Positions 44,365 to 57,551 of a stretch of DNA of 64,000 nt are shown one piece after another. The notes under the pieces were generated by a model that saw only the letters and a list, made by a program, of their open reading frames with translations, did not search any database and was not told the origin of the DNA. Position 1 is the stretch's first letter. Every line of letters starts with the position of its first letter. The stretch comes from Deltaproteobacteria bacterium IMCC39146 (GTDB taxonomy: Bacteria; Desulfobacterota; Desulfuromonadia; Desulfuromonadales; BM103). The translations under genes were made by a program, and so were the position numbers. The DNA is taken from NCBI GenBank assembly GCA_030005635.1, contig JARUHP010000001.1, positions 124,001 through 188,000 of the forward strand, read 5' to 3'.

Positions 44365-45993
44365 ATGATTCATCTGACCAATATTACCCGCCAGCACGGC
44401 ACCCACATCCTCTTTAAAGATGCCAGTTTCCAAATTACCGCAGGCAGTCGAAGCGGACTGGTGGGGGCAAACGGCGCGGGTAAATCGACGATCTTTCGTC
44501 TGATCACCGGCGAGGAAAATCTCGACGGTGGAGAGATCAGCTGTAACAAGAAGACGATCATCGGTTACTTCTCCCAGGAGGTTGGTGAGATGTCAGGACG
44601 CTCGGCGCTGGCAGAGGTGATGGCGGCGTCTGCACGGACCATGCAGCTTGGTGAAGAGATCCAGCTGATGGAAGCGGCCATGTGTGAACCGATGGGGGAT
44701 GACGCTCTTGCGACGCTGCTGGAAAAGTACGGTGACGCCCAGGAGGAGTTTGAGCATCGCGGTGGCTACGATCTGGAAAATCGCGCTCAAGCCGTCTTGA
44801 CTGGCCTTGGTGTCGGCCCGGAAGATTATCAGCGGCCGGTGGAGAGTTTCAGTGGCGGTTGGAAGATGCGCATTGCCCTTGCGAAGATTCTGACTATCAA
44901 TCCCGATGTCCTGCTTCTGGATGAGCCGACCAACCATCTCGATGTCGAATCGATCGTCTGGCTGGAGAGCTGGTTGTCGACCGAGTTCACCGGTGCCGTG
45001 GTCATGACCAGCCACGATCGCGAGTTCATGAATCGCCTGGTGACGCGCATTGTCGAGGTTGGTAACGGTACTATCACCACCTACGGCGGTAATTATGACT
45101 TTTACTTGCGTGAGCGTGAAGTGCGCCGCGAACAACTGCTCGCCAGCCACCGTCGTCAGCAGGAGATGCTCGCCAAGGAAGAGGATTTCATTGCACGCTT
45201 TGCCGCCCGGGCTTCACACGCGGCCCAGGTTCAGTCGCGGGTCAAGAAGCTGGAGAAGATTGAGCGGATAGAAATTCCGGCCGAACAGAAAGTCATCAAG
45301 TTTGAATTCCCTGAGCCGCCGCGCTCCGGGGATAATGTGGCCAAGGTTGAACAGTTGGCGAAAACCTGGCCAGCGGCCGATGGCGCAGATAAATCGGTAT
45401 TTAGTGGTGTGTCTGGCTTGATACGACGTGGTGAGAAGGTTGCCGTGGTTGGAGTTAACGGTGCTGGCAAGTCGACATTTCTCAAATGCCTTGCCGGTCA
45501 GACCGAATCGACTTCCGGTACTATGACGATTGGTGCCAACGTCAACCTCGGTTATTTCAGCCAGCACTCGATGGAGTTGCTCGAACCGAAAAAAAGTGTA
45601 TTCGAGACCGTGCAGGATGTGATGCCTATGGCCTCCATCGGCGTGATCCGCAATCTCTGTGCGGCCTTCCTTTTCCAGGGTGATGATGTTGACAAACGTA
45701 TCAATCGTCTCTCCGGTGGTGAGAAGAGTCGATTGGTTCTGGCAATGTTGCTGGGCAAACCGATCAATGTCCTGGTCCTCGATGAGCCGACCAACCACCT
45801 GGATATTCAGTCACGGGAAGTGCTACTGGAAGCCTTGAAGAATTTTGCCGGCACGGTCATCCTGGTCAGCCATGACCGCCATTTCCTGCGTTCATTGGTG
45901 AACCGGGTCTTTGAGATTGATCACGGCAAGATGATCCCTTACGAAGGCAATTATGAGTATTACCTGCATAAAAGCGGACATGAGAATTACTGA
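44365..45993 (+). CDS. ABC-F family ribosome-associated ATPase
   Basis: A soluble protein with two ABC ATPase domains and no membrane segments, the ABC-F type that acts on ribosomes in translation control or antibiotic protection. The 542-aa protein has Walker A motifs GANGAGKST and GVNGAGKST, signatures SFSGGWKMRIALAKIL and RLSGGEKSRLVLAMLL, and Walker B LLLDEPTNHLDV and LVLDEPTNHLDI. A charged linker of about 80 residues separates the domains. The overall pattern is closest to YbiT-like members. GAGGAAG precedes ATG 44365; the upstream GTG at 44335 falls inside the leader hairpin loop. Confidence 0.93.
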   Translation: MIHLTNITRQHGTHILFKDASFQITAGSRSGLVGANGAGKSTIFRLITGEENLDGGEISCNKKTIIGYFSQEVGEMSGRSALAEVMAASARTMQLGEEIQLMEAAMCEPMGDDALATLLEKYGDAQEEFEHRGGYDLENRAQAVLTGLGVGPEDYQRPVESFSGGWKMRIALAKILTINPDVLLLDEPTNHLDVESIVWLESWLSTEFTGAVVMTSHDREFMNRLVTRIVEVGNGTITTYGGNYDFYLREREVRREQLLASHRRQQEMLAKEEDFIARFAARASHAAQVQSRVKKLEKIERIEIPAEQKVIKFEFPEPPRSGDNVAKVEQLAKTWPAADGADKSVFSGVSGLIRRGEKVAVVGVNGAGKSTFLKCLAGQTESTSGTMTIGANVNLGYFSQHSMELLEPKKSVFETVQDVMPMASIGVIRNLCAAFLFQGDDVDKRINRLSGGEKSRLVLAMLLGKPINVLVLDEPTNHLDIQSREVLLEALKNFAGTVILVSHDRHFLRSLVNRVFEIDHGKMIPYEGNYEYYLHKSGHENY

Positions 45994-46000
45994 CCAGGTT

Positions 46001-46030
46001 GGGGTGACACATTGGTAATGTGTCACCCTT
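46001..46030. terminator. Bidirectional terminator between the ABC-F gene and nth
   Basis: GGGTGACACATT and AATGTGTCACCC form a perfect 12-bp stem with a 3-nt loop, in the 39-bp gap between convergent stop codons. Confidence 0.8.
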
Positions 46031-46032
46031 CC

Positions 46033-46686
46033 CTATTTCTGCCGTCCCACCCCAACCTGCGGGCAACGATCCACAACCGGACACTTCGAGCACCACGCAG
46101 TCTGCGCCCGACAACACTGCCGTCCATGAAAGATCAGAACATGTGCGGCCTGGGTCCAGCGCTCTTTCGGCAGCAACTTGCAGAGCTGCTCTTCAATGCC
46201 CTCCGCGGTGGGCGCCGTTGCCCATCCCAGACGTCCGGAGATACGTCCGACGTGGGTATCCACAACCATCCCGGGCGTAGCAAAGGCATTGCCTAAAACC
46301 ACATTAGCCGTTTTACGACCCACCCCCGGCAAGGCAACCAGAGCGGACATTTTTTGCGGAACCATCCCTTGATATTCTTCAACCAGCGCTTTCGAACATC
46401 CGATCAGACTCTTTGCCTTGTTGCGAAAGAACCCGGTCGAGCGGATCAACGCTTCAACGTCACCAAGCTCTGCCTGCGCCAGACTCACAGGCTCTGGAAA
46501 GCGGTTGAAAAGGATCGGTGTCACCATGTTAACTCGTACATCGGTGCATTGAGCCGAGAGAATTGTCGCAATCAGAAGTTGCCATGGGTTATCGTACAGG
46601 AGGGCACAATGAGCATCCGGATAGCTCGCTTCCAGACGATCCAGGGTGTGTAGTGCGTGGGCTTTACTTAGACGTCGGGTTTTCAT
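46033..46686 (-). CDS. nth: Endonuclease III
   Basis: DNA glycosylase/AP lyase that removes oxidised pyrimidines in base excision repair. The 217-aa protein has the helix-hairpin-helix with catalytic Lys (LPGVGRKTANVVLG), the catalytic Asp in MVVDTHVGRISGRLGW, and the 4Fe-4S loop C-x6-C-x2-C-x5-C (CRAQTAWCSKCPVVDRC) near the end. It is convergent with the ABC-F gene. The upstream gap (46687-46772) holds two DnaA-box-like sites. Confidence 0.96.
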   Translation of the reverse strand: MKTRRLSKAHALHTLDRLEASYPDAHCALLYDNPWQLLIATILSAQCTDVRVNMVTPILFNRFPEPVSLAQAELGDVEALIRSTGFFRNKAKSLIGCSKALVEEYQGMVPQKMSALVALPGVGRKTANVVLGNAFATPGMVVDTHVGRISGRLGWATAPTAEGIEEQLCKLLPKERWTQAAHVLIFHGRQCCRAQTAWCSKCPVVDRCPQVGVGRQK

Positions 46687-46729
46687 TTTTTGGGGAAGCT
46701 TTTTTCAGGTTAAATTGAAGTTATCAACC

Positions 46730-46750
46730 TTATTCACAGAGTTTTCCACA
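46730..46750. promoter_or_regulatory. Two adjacent DnaA-box-like sites upstream of nth
   Basis: TTATTCACA (46730-46738) fits the TTATNCACA DnaA box exactly, and TTTTCCACA (46742-46750) has one mismatch. They are in the same orientation, 3 bp apart, in the gap between nth and the EEP gene, about 11 kb from dnaA. Confidence 0.45.
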
Positions 46751-46772
46751 ACGTGGGTTTGTAGCGACTCTT

Positions 46773-47507
46773 TTAGCCTGGAGCGGCCTCCATGCGACCA
46801 CCGGTCAACTGTCTGAGCCGCACTGAGCGGCGGATATCGGTAATCTGAACCGTCATCGTCAAGGGTAAATGGCCTGAAGCCTGACGGGCGATGTAGCTGC
46901 GATTGATGGAAGCATCAAGGATTCGTACGCCACCACGCAGGTAAGCACGATCCCGGCCAAAAACCGGGAAACGGGAAGGGTAGGTACCCCGCCACAAGGG
47001 GCGACGGGCCCGGCGCAGAACGGATGCCAGCTCCAGGTTACCTGCACTCCAAAGATAATCGGCAAAGTCACCAACAATTAATGCAGGACACGCCAGAGAT
47101 GGGTTGCCAAGCAGTTCTGACCCAAGTAAGCGTGTGACCTGGTGACTGCGAAAACGCGGGAAGCTGTCAAGGCAGACGTTCAACAGGTGCATGCGCTTGC
47201 CACCCAGCTCGACATCAGCCCGCAGACATTGCCCACCATATCCAAGATCGAATCTCTGCACGGCTTTGAGTGGGAAAAAGGAGAGGTATGCCAGGGGTCC
47301 TCCCGTCACATCCCGGAAGGCTTCAAGACCGAGGCGCTCCGACAGGTAAGGGAGAATGTCGGCATGGTGCACCGCGCCGAGCTCCTGCAGAAAGACAATG
47401 TCAGGAGCAGCTTCGGCGATAACATTCAGAATCCGGTCAGGATTGACCTGACCATCGCCGCCTCGGCAGCTCTGAATGTTATAAGTCATAATGCGAGCGG
47501 TGGACAT
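46773..47507 (-). CDS. Endonuclease/exonuclease/phosphatase-fold protein with altered active site
   Basis: A 244-aa EEP-superfamily protein (MSTARIMTYNIQSCRGGDGQ, with IVFLQELGAVHH carrying the metal-ligand Glu). The usual GDFN motif reads GDFADYLWS, so the catalytic Asn is Ala. The C-terminal SDH motif reads ASGHLPLTM, so the Asp is Gly. These are two of the key catalytic positions, so the protein may be inactive, bind a substrate without cutting it, or use another arrangement. It is on the same strand as nth, with 85-86 bp gaps on each side. Confidence 0.8.
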   Translation of the reverse strand: MSTARIMTYNIQSCRGGDGQVNPDRILNVIAEAAPDIVFLQELGAVHHADILPYLSERLGLEAFRDVTGGPLAYLSFFPLKAVQRFDLGYGGQCLRADVELGGKRMHLLNVCLDSFPRFRSHQVTRLLGSELLGNPSLACPALIVGDFADYLWSAGNLELASVLRRARRPLWRGTYPSRFPVFGRDRAYLRGGVRILDASINRSYIARQASGHLPLTMTVQITDIRRSVRLRQLTGGRMEAAPG

Positions 47508-47592
47508 ACCTGCCTCGCTAACGTCATTACCCGCAGAGTAACGACTTTGGCTTGCTCTTCCGAAAAAGAGATTAACTCACGAATGAACGGTT

Positions 47593-48159
47593 TTACTTTG
47601 CTACACGTTTGACGCTCTTGATAACAACCGGTTCCGCGGGAACATCACGGAAACGTTTAAAGGTGTGGGTCGTGGTAGTGCCGATCTTGTTTACCACATC
47701 CATGCCTTTGACGACCTTGCCGAACACGGCGTAGCCGTAACCCTGGACAGTGTTGTCCTTGTGGTCGAGAAAATCATTATCCTTGAGGTTGATGAAGAAC
47801 TGGCTGGTCGCACTGTCCACAACGCCGGTGCGAGCCATGGCGAGCGTGCCGCGCAGGTTGCGCAAACCATTGCCTGCTTCGTTCTTGATCTTACCGAGAG
47901 TCTTTTTGGGCGACATATCAGGAGTAAAGTTTCCACCCTGAATCATAAAATCCTTAATGACCCGGTGAAAGATCGTACCCTCGTAATGGTTGCTATCGGC
48001 GTAGGCCAAAAAATTTGCTACTGAGATCGGCGCTTTTTCGTTATTCAGCTCTACCGTTATGTCGCCATGATTGGTTTCAATAACAACAAGCTCTATAGCG
48101 AGCGCAGGTGCTGCAAAGAAGATACTGGCGGTAAGAATCATCAAGATCATTTTTTTCAT
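47593..48159 (-). CDS. ppiA: Periplasmic cyclophilin-type peptidyl-prolyl isomerase
   Basis: Catalyses proline cis-trans isomerisation during folding of exported proteins. The 188-aa protein has a signal peptide (MKKMILMILTASIFFAAPAL, cleavage after about residue 21). The cyclophilin core follows: ETNHGDITVELNNEKAPISV, FHRVIKDFMIQGG, MARTGVVDSATSQFFIN and YAVFGKVVKGMDVV. These match the E. coli PpiA/PpiB class. It is 27 bp downstream of gpsA on the same strand and is probably co-transcribed with it. Confidence 0.95.
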   Translation of the reverse strand: MKKMILMILTASIFFAAPALAIELVVIETNHGDITVELNNEKAPISVANFLAYADSNHYEGTIFHRVIKDFMIQGGNFTPDMSPKKTLGKIKNEAGNGLRNLRGTLAMARTGVVDSATSQFFINLKDNDFLDHKDNTVQGYGYAVFGKVVKGMDVVNKIGTTTTHTFKRFRDVPAEPVVIKSVKRVAK

Positions 48160-48186
48160 CAGTTTTATCCCCTTAAAATGGTTTTC

Positions 48187-49191
48187 TTATTCGTCTTCTG
48201 AAGTCAGGGCCCGCGTCATAAGTTCAGCAACCGCCTGCTTCGGGTCTTTCTCTTCGTAGAGTACCTGGTACATCTGCTCCGTTATCGGCATGGCAACCCC
48301 AAGCTTAGCCGCCAGTTGATGTGCAGAAAGGGTGGTCTTGACCCCTTCGGCAACCATATTCATCTGGTTGAGTATTTCATCCAACTTGCGGCCGCGTCCC
48401 AACTCAATACCGACCGAACGGTTACGGGACAGGTCACCGGTGCAAGTCAACACCAGGTCGCCCATACCCGCCAGACCGGCCAAGGTCGCTTCCTGGGCTC
48501 CCAGGGCTTCACCGAGTCGAGCTATCTCGGCCAAGCCACGCGTAATCAGTGCAGCGCGTGCGTTGTGTTTAAAACCAAGCCCGTCACTGACACCGGCGGC
48601 CAGGGCGATCACGTTTTTCAACGCGCCACCAACTTCAATCCCAACCACATCCTGGTTGGTATAAACACGGAAATAATCAGTGCTGAAAACATCCTGAACG
48701 CGATTCGCAACCTCAAGATCCTCCGCTGCAACGGCAACCGCTGTTGGTTGCTCCGCGGCAACCTCACGCGCAAAGGAGGGTCCGGAAAGAAAAGCACTAC
48801 TTTTGGCGACCTGCTCGCCCAGAACTTCCTGCAAGACCTCGGACATGGTCAGCAGGCTGCCATTTTCTATCCCCTTGGCCGCAGAAACCAGCAAGCAATC
48901 TTCAGGAATGTAAGCTTTGAGATCTTTGAGGACGTGGCGCATGACCTGCGATGGTGGAACCAGCAGTATAAGTTGGCTGTTTTTGGCAGCCTCTGCCAGA
49001 TCGTTGGTATAAGCCAGTTTACTTGAAAGAGTTATACCCTCCAGATAGAGATCGTTAACTCCGGTTTCCGGCAGGCGTTTAGCCAGGTCTGCTTCGTAAA
49101 CCCAGAGGGTGACATCGTGACCCTTTTTAGCCAGAACATTGGCAAGGGTGGTACCCCAGCTACCAGCACCGATGACTCCGATTTTCATCAT
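48187..49191 (-). CDS. gpsA: Glycerol-3-phosphate dehydrogenase (NAD(P)+)
   Basis: Makes sn-glycerol 3-phosphate from dihydroxyacetone phosphate for phospholipid synthesis. The 334-aa protein starts MMKIGVIGAGSWGTTLANVL (Rossmann dinucleotide motif) and contains SAAKGIENGSL, LSGPSFAREVA, IEVGGALKNVIALAAGVSDG and the C-terminal VAEGVKTTLSAHQLA. The start at 49191 has GGGAGG at a 7-nt distance; the frame open to 49332 would add 47 unrelated residues. It lies between the TPR gene and ppiA. Confidence 0.95.
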   Translation of the reverse strand: MMKIGVIGAGSWGTTLANVLAKKGHDVTLWVYEADLAKRLPETGVNDLYLEGITLSSKLAYTNDLAEAAKNSQLILLVPPSQVMRHVLKDLKAYIPEDCLLVSAAKGIENGSLLTMSEVLQEVLGEQVAKSSAFLSGPSFAREVAAEQPTAVAVAAEDLEVANRVQDVFSTDYFRVYTNQDVVGIEVGGALKNVIALAAGVSDGLGFKHNARAALITRGLAEIARLGEALGAQEATLAGLAGMGDLVLTCTGDLSRNRSVGIELGRGRKLDEILNQMNMVAEGVKTTLSAHQLAAKLGVAMPITEQMYQVLYEEKDPKQAVAELMTRALTSEDE

Positions 49192-49234
49192 GTCAAATCC
49201 TCCCACCCTTGGCGTATTGAACAACCGAAAAGCG

Positions 49235-50119
49235 TTAAATCGCCTTCTTTTTCTTTTCAATCCGCTCGCGTACCTGCTCCGTCTTGCGAGCCAGGATATC
49301 TTCTTTGGGATAAATCCCTTTAAGCTCGTCAAGAATTTTCAAGGCTTCCACGAGCTCTTCCTGCTCTTCCAGTACTGTTGCCAGGCCGAAGCTTGCTTCC
49401 ACAGCATAGGAGCTTTCCGACCAACGCTCAATAACTACCCGATAGGCCCCGGCCGCCTCAGGAAGCTTTCCTTCCAGAGCGTAGGTCACGGCAATCCGGT
49501 ATTGAACTTCGGCAAAAAGATCGCTTTGTGGATCATTCTTCAGCAGGCTTTCAAACTCGATCCGGGCCTGGGCAAAGTTATTCAGGCGGAAATAGCAATC
49601 GGCAACCTCGTATTGCAGTTGATCGCTGTTGCCATCGGCATCATCAATAACCTTCTGGTAGACAGCGATAGCTTGACCACAGTCGTTGAGCCGATACTTA
49701 TAAAGCACAGCGACCTGCTTTCTGGCAGCAAAAACCTCTGGTGCGTCCGGGTAATCCCGCTCCAGCATCAGGTAAGTCAGCAGAGCATCGGAATAACGAC
49801 CCAGGTACAGATCCTGTATTTCAGCGATCTGAAAAAGAGCCTGGGGTATCCACACAAAAGACGGCTGCTCAGCGTGCAGTTCCTTAAACAGCTCAACCGC
49901 TTCGCTATACCTGGTTTCCTGCCTGAGAACGAGGCCTTGCTGGAAACGTTCTTCGAGTCTCGTTTGCAGATTCGCTTGATACCAGTAAGCCCCGGCAGCG
50001 GCCAGCGCAACCACGATCAGGCCAAGTAAAATCCAGAGCCGCTGTTTAGGCGCCTTCCCCTGGCGCTTCAGCTCCTCCAGAAGGAGCTGTTTCTTCAATT
50101 TCTGGATTTCCTTCGTCAT
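49235..50119 (-). CDS. Membrane-anchored tetratricopeptide-repeat protein
   Basis: A 294-aa protein with a short charged cytoplasmic N-terminus, one membrane segment ([19 protein letters not shown], residues about 29-47) and about six TPR-like helical repeats (for example [20 protein letters not shown] and [20 protein letters not shown]). It resembles YfgM/BamD-like tol-pal-region TPR proteins in layout, but no exact family is recognised. The start at 50119 has GAAGGAAG just upstream and places the first 24 codons inside the end of gyrA (74-bp overlap). Confidence 0.82.
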   Translation of the reverse strand: MTKEIQKLKKQLLLEELKRQGKAPKQRLWILLGLIVVALAAAGAYWYQANLQTRLEERFQQGLVLRQETRYSEAVELFKELHAEQPSFVWIPQALFQIAEIQDLYLGRYSDALLTYLMLERDYPDAPEVFAARKQVAVLYKYRLNDCGQAIAVYQKVIDDADGNSDQLQYEVADCYFRLNNFAQARIEFESLLKNDPQSDLFAEVQYRIAVTYALEGKLPEAAGAYRVVIERWSESSYAVEASFGLATVLEEQEELVEALKILDELKGIYPKEDILARKTEQVRERIEKKKKAI

Positions 50120-52550
50120 CTTCCTTCTCTGCCAGCTTGGCGACCGCGACAATACGTTCATCAGCCTCGAGCACCATCAGGCGAACCCCCATGGTGTTGC
50201 GGCCAATAATTGAGAGGGCGCTGACGCGTGTGCGCAACACCTTGCCACGATCGGTAATAAACATCAGGTCTGATTCATTGTCTACCAGTTTAACATCGAC
50301 CACCTGTCCGTTACGACCCCCGGTCTTGATCGTGATAATACCTTTACCACCTCGACTCTGAACGCGATATTCGGTGAGGCTGGTGCGTTTGCCGTAACCG
50401 GTTTCGGTGACTGTGACCAGGGTCGATGCCGTCGCATCGGAGACAACCTCCATGCCGATTATTTCATCACCACCTTCGAGCATCATACCGCGCACACCGC
50501 GGGCTGTGCGGCCCATGGGGCGGGCGTCGCTCTCGTTAAAGCGAATTGATTTACCATTATGGCTGGCAAGCAGGATGTCCATGGAACCATCTGTCAAACG
50601 CGCTGCGATCAGACTGTCACCCTCGTCGATGGTCAGGGCAATGATGCCACCCTGGCGTGGATTAGAGTAAGCCAGCAGGTCGGTTTTCTTGACGGTGCCT
50701 TTTTGCGTGGCGGTGATGATGAAGCGGCCTTCTTCAAACTCTTTAACCGGCAGAATCGTCATGACACTCTCGTCCGCCTCCAGGTTCAGGAGGTTGACGA
50801 TCGCCTTGCCGCGCGCAGCCCGGCCGCCTTGCGGAATCTCATGAACCTTGAGCCAGTACACCTTACCCCTGCTGGTAAAGATCAGGACATAGCTGTGGGT
50901 CGACGCAATAAAGAGGTTTTCAACGAAATCCTCATCTTTTGGTCGCATCCCTGTCGCACCCTTGCCACCGCGTCGTTGTGCCCGGTAGAGAGACACAGCG
51001 TTACGCTTGATATAGCCGGAATGAGAGACGGTGACCACCATATCTTCTTCGACGATCATGTCCTCGATGGAGAGATCCGCCGCCACAGCGAGGATCTCGG
51101 TACGACGAGGATTGCCGAAGCGATCCTTGATATCTATCAGTTCGGCCTTGATGATTTTGAGTATCTCGACTTCGCTGGCAAGAATCTCCTTGAGACGCTT
51201 GATCAACGCCATGACCTGGTTGTACTCCTCGATAATCTTGTCGCGCTCGAGGCCGGTCAGACGGTGTAAACGCATCTCAAGAATAGCCTGAGCTTGTATC
51301 TGACTCAGTTCGAAGCGGGCCACCAGTCTTTCCTTTGCTTCGGCCGGGTTGGCGCTGGTTTTGATAACCTGAATAACCTCATCGAGGTTGTCCAGGGCAA
51401 TCTTGAGACCTTCGAGGATATGGGCGCGGGCTTCGGCTTTCTTCAGCTCGAACATGGTGCGCCGGGTCACGATCTCCTTGCGGTGGTCAACGAAGAGGTC
51501 CAGAACTTCGCGCAGCGTCAGAACCTGTGGTTGGCCTTTAACGATCGCCAACATAATGATGCCAAAGGAAGAATGCATTGGCGTCATCTTGTAGAGCTGG
51601 TTGAGCACCACTTGGGGGATGCTGTCACGCTTCAGCTCGATAACGATCCGCATACCGTCACGGTCCGACTCATCGCGCAGATCAGAAATACCCTCGATCT
51701 TCTTGTCCCTAACCAGGTCGGCGATCTTCTCGATCAAGCGCGCCTTGTTAACCTGAAAAGGAATCTCGGTGACGATGATGCTCTCACGGCTGGTGCGGCT
51801 GTTCTGTTCAACCATCGCCTTGGCGCGCATCGGGATGATACCGCGACCGGTGCGGTAAGCTTGATGGATGTTATCACGACCCATAATAAAACCAGCGGTC
51901 GGGAAATCTGGTCCAGGGATCAACTCAAGCAGCTCTTCGATCTCAAGTTTCGGATTGTCGATCACGGCAATCAGGCCATCAATTATCTCGCCCAGGTTGT
52001 GTGGCGGTATCTTGGTCGCCATACCGACCGCAATCCCCTCAGAACCATTGACCAGCAGGTTGGGGTATTTGCAGGGAAGTACCAGGGGCTCTTCGAGAGA
52101 ATCATCGTAGTTGGGCCCAAACTCGACAGTCTCCTTGTCGAGATCGTTGAGCAGTTCATGAGCCAACCGGTCCATGCGGACTTCGGTATAACGCATTGCC
52201 GCTGCCGAGTCGCCGTCAACAGAACCGAAGTTGCCCTGGCCGTCGACAAGGGGATGGCGCATGGAGAAGTCCTGGGCCATACGAACGATGGTGTCATAGA
52301 CCGCAGAATCGCCATGGGGATGGTACTTACCAATGACGTCACCGACAACGCGAGCCGATTTTTTGTACGGCTTGTTGTAGTCGTTGTTCAATTCGTTCAT
52401 GGCGAACAAGACCCGCCGGTGAACCGGTTTAAGACCGTCTCTCACGTCCGGTAGAGCCCGGCCGACGATTACACTCATCGCGTAGTCCATGTAGGACTTG
52501 CGCATTTCGTCTTCGATATTGACGCTGACTTTGTTCTGTTCTGAAAGCAT
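50046..52550 (-). CDS. gyrA: DNA gyrase subunit A
   Basis: Breakage-reunion subunit of DNA gyrase. The 834-aa protein has the QRDR and catalytic Tyr region ([20 protein letters not shown], then [11 protein letters not shown]), the N-terminal [20 protein letters not shown], and a C-terminal beta-pinwheel with the GyrA box QRRGGKG. Quinolone-resistance positions read H-G-D-S-A-V-Y-D, the usual susceptible pattern. The C-terminal tail is acidic and non-conserved ([20 protein letters not shown]) and overlaps the start of the TPR gene. It follows gyrB after an 88-bp spacer. Confidence 0.97.
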   Translation of the reverse strand: MLSEQNKVSVNIEDEMRKSYMDYAMSVIVGRALPDVRDGLKPVHRRVLFAMNELNNDYNKPYKKSARVVGDVIGKYHPHGDSAVYDTIVRMAQDFSMRHPLVDGQGNFGSVDGDSAAAMRYTEVRMDRLAHELLNDLDKETVEFGPNYDDSLEEPLVLPCKYPNLLVNGSEGIAVGMATKIPPHNLGEIIDGLIAVIDNPKLEIEELLELIPGPDFPTAGFIMGRDNIHQAYRTGRGIIPMRAKAMVEQNSRTSRESIIVTEIPFQVNKARLIEKIADLVRDKKIEGISDLRDESDRDGMRIVIELKRDSIPQVVLNQLYKMTPMHSSFGIIMLAIVKGQPQVLTLREVLDLFVDHRKEIVTRRTMFELKKAEARAHILEGLKIALDNLDEVIQVIKTSANPAEAKERLVARFELSQIQAQAILEMRLHRLTGLERDKIIEEYNQVMALIKRLKEILASEVEILKIIKAELIDIKDRFGNPRRTEILAVAADLSIEDMIVEEDMVVTVSHSGYIKRNAVSLYRAQRRGGKGATGMRPKDEDFVENLFIASTHSYVLIFTSRGKVYWLKVHEIPQGGRAARGKAIVNLLNLEADESVMTILPVKEFEEGRFIITATQKGTVKKTDLLAYSNPRQGGIIALTIDEGDSLIAARLTDGSMDILLASHNGKSIRFNESDARPMGRTARGVRGMMLEGGDEIIGMEVVSDATASTLVTVTETGYGKRTSLTEYRVQSRGGKGIITIKTGGRNGQVVDVKLVDNESDLMFITDRGKVLRTRVSALSIIGRNTMGVRLMVLEADERIVAVAKLAEKEDDEGNPEIEETAPSGGAEAPGEGA

Positions 52551-52589
52551 ATTCAGATTTTCCTCCGGAAAATCGGTTCAAGATTCAAG

Positions 52590-56131
<3,542 letters not shown>

Positions 56132-56143
56132 ATAACCTTCAAG

Positions 56144-56173
56144 AAAAAAGCCTTAATTCTTAAAGGCTTTTTT
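56144..56173. terminator. Hairpin with flanking A/T runs between dnaN and recF
   Basis: AAAAAAGCCTT and AAGGCTTTTTT pair over 11 bp around an 8-nt loop. T-runs flank it on both strands, so on the minus strand it is a plausible terminator or attenuator after dnaN. recF and gyrB would then be reached by partial read-through or their own promoter. Confidence 0.65.
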
Positions 56174-56186
56174 CAAACTTTTCCAG

Positions 56187-57299
56187 CTAGAGCCGCATCG
56201 GCATAATGACTGCCAGATAACCGTCCTCTTCAATAGGTTTAATCAGCCCGGGAGAAAGGTTGTCTTTTAGAATCATATTAATCTGATTCTGATTCTGTAC
56301 CTGCAATATGTCGAGTAAATATCGAGCGTTAAAACCAACCGAAAGTTCCGGTCCTTGATACTCTATATCCAATTCTTCACGGGCGTCGCCCAACTCGGGG
56401 TTGGATGAAGAGACTTCAAGTAGATTGTTCTTTAAATTCATCTTCACGCCTCGGGATTTTTCGCTCGAAAGAATAATCATGCGGCGTAATGCATGCAAGA
56501 AAGGATCAACTGCGATAGCCGCTGTCTGTTCATTGTTTTTAGGAATAACCCGACTGTAGTCAGGAAACTCACCGTCAACCAGACGCATGATAATAATTGT
56601 CTGATCTTTGCTTACCACGGCATTATTGTCCATAAAACCTAGCTGCAGGTCACTTTCACCTTCGTCGGCAAGTTTTTTCAGTTCGAGGATACCCTTACGC
56701 GGCAGAATAACTCCACGATTCAGTTCTGAACTTTCTGCCAACTCTACCTGCTTATCAATCATCGATAGACGATGACCGTCTGTAGCGACCATGCGCAACT
56801 GATTTGTACCTTCCTGAACCTGACAGAAGATACCATTGAGATTGTATTTACTTTCATCCTGGGAAACTGCAAAGAAAGTTTTTTCAATCATCTCTTTGCA
56901 TAATGAACTGCTCAGAGAGAGAAAAGTGTTTCTATCCGGTTGGGGAAAATTAGGGAACTCTTCGGCAGAGAGACCTACTATGTTGAATTGGGCTTTGCCG
57001 CATTCTATTTCTATCCAGCAATTGTCCTTGGCATTAAAACTGATTTCATTATCAGGCAGTTCCTTGATAATTTCAAAGAGCTTCTTTGCTGAAACAGTAA
57101 TCTTGCCAGGTTTACGTATATTAGCAGGATAAGATGACTGCATACCTACTTCCAGATCTGTTGCTGTCAGATGCAGTTCTCCATCTACACCTTCCAGAAG
57201 AACATTGGAAAGTACCGGTATGGTGTTGCGTTTTTCGACAATCCCCTGAACCCTGGCCAAGCCTTTTAGAAAAACATCTTTTTCAATGGTGAAATTCAT
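56187..57299 (-). CDS. dnaN: DNA polymerase III beta subunit (sliding clamp)
   Basis: Ring-shaped processivity clamp of the replicative polymerase. The 370-aa protein has the three-domain clamp length and motifs: MNFTIEKDVFLKGLARVQGI at the N-terminus, MVATDGHRLSMIDKQVEL in the middle, and the C-terminal YLAVIMPMRL. It follows dnaA after a 252-bp AT-rich gap with DnaA-box-like sites. An AGGAGG precedes the ATG. Confidence 0.97.
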   Translation of the reverse strand: MNFTIEKDVFLKGLARVQGIVEKRNTIPVLSNVLLEGVDGELHLTATDLEVGMQSSYPANIRKPGKITVSAKKLFEIIKELPDNEISFNAKDNCWIEIECGKAQFNIVGLSAEEFPNFPQPDRNTFLSLSSSLCKEMIEKTFFAVSQDESKYNLNGIFCQVQEGTNQLRMVATDGHRLSMIDKQVELAESSELNRGVILPRKGILELKKLADEGESDLQLGFMDNNAVVSKDQTIIIMRLVDGEFPDYSRVIPKNNEQTAAIAVDPFLHALRRMIILSSEKSRGVKMNLKNNLLEVSSSNPELGDAREELDIEYQGPELSVGFNARYLLDILQVQNQNQINMILKDNLSPGLIKPIEEDGYLAVIMPMRL

Positions 57300-57551
57300 A
57301 ACGTCCTCCTTAATCCACAGATCTTATTATTATTTAAATACTAATAAGATTAAAAGCTAGTAGTAGTAATAGTGTCTGTTAATAGCTTAAAAAGTTACAT
57401 TTTGTCATTACTTTCAAGTACTTAATCACTTTATAACTTCCGGTAAAAGCTGTTGATCAAATGGGGATAAATAGGGGGTTTTTGGTTTGTCAATTTTATC
57501 CCCAGTTTATACACCCTCTTTTGAACAGGTTATCAATACCCTTTTAAAAAC
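57300..57551. other. Candidate oriC segment between dnaA and dnaN
   Basis: A 252-bp AT-rich gap. DnaA-box-like sites are TGGGGATAA (57462-57470, reverse), TTATCCCCA (57496-57504), TTATACACC (57507-57515) and TTATCAATA (57530-57538), each one or two mismatches from TTATCCACA. The stretch 57320-57420 is nearly pure A/T and includes TAG-TAG-TAG-TAA-TAG at 57358-57372. This would be one half of a split origin or a dnaA autoregulatory region. Position and composition support it; I cannot compute GC skew here. Confidence 0.55.

Noticed and set aside
51294-52454. A 386-codon antisense frame opposite gyrA
   Set aside because: A shadow frame caused by codon bias; the opposite strand encodes unmistakable GyrA.
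57358-57372. DnaA-trio element (TAG-TAG-TAG-TAA-TAG)
   Set aside because: The pattern fits, but the nearest DnaA-box-like site on the required side is about 90 bp away, much farther than in known origins; chance in AT-rich DNA is likely.
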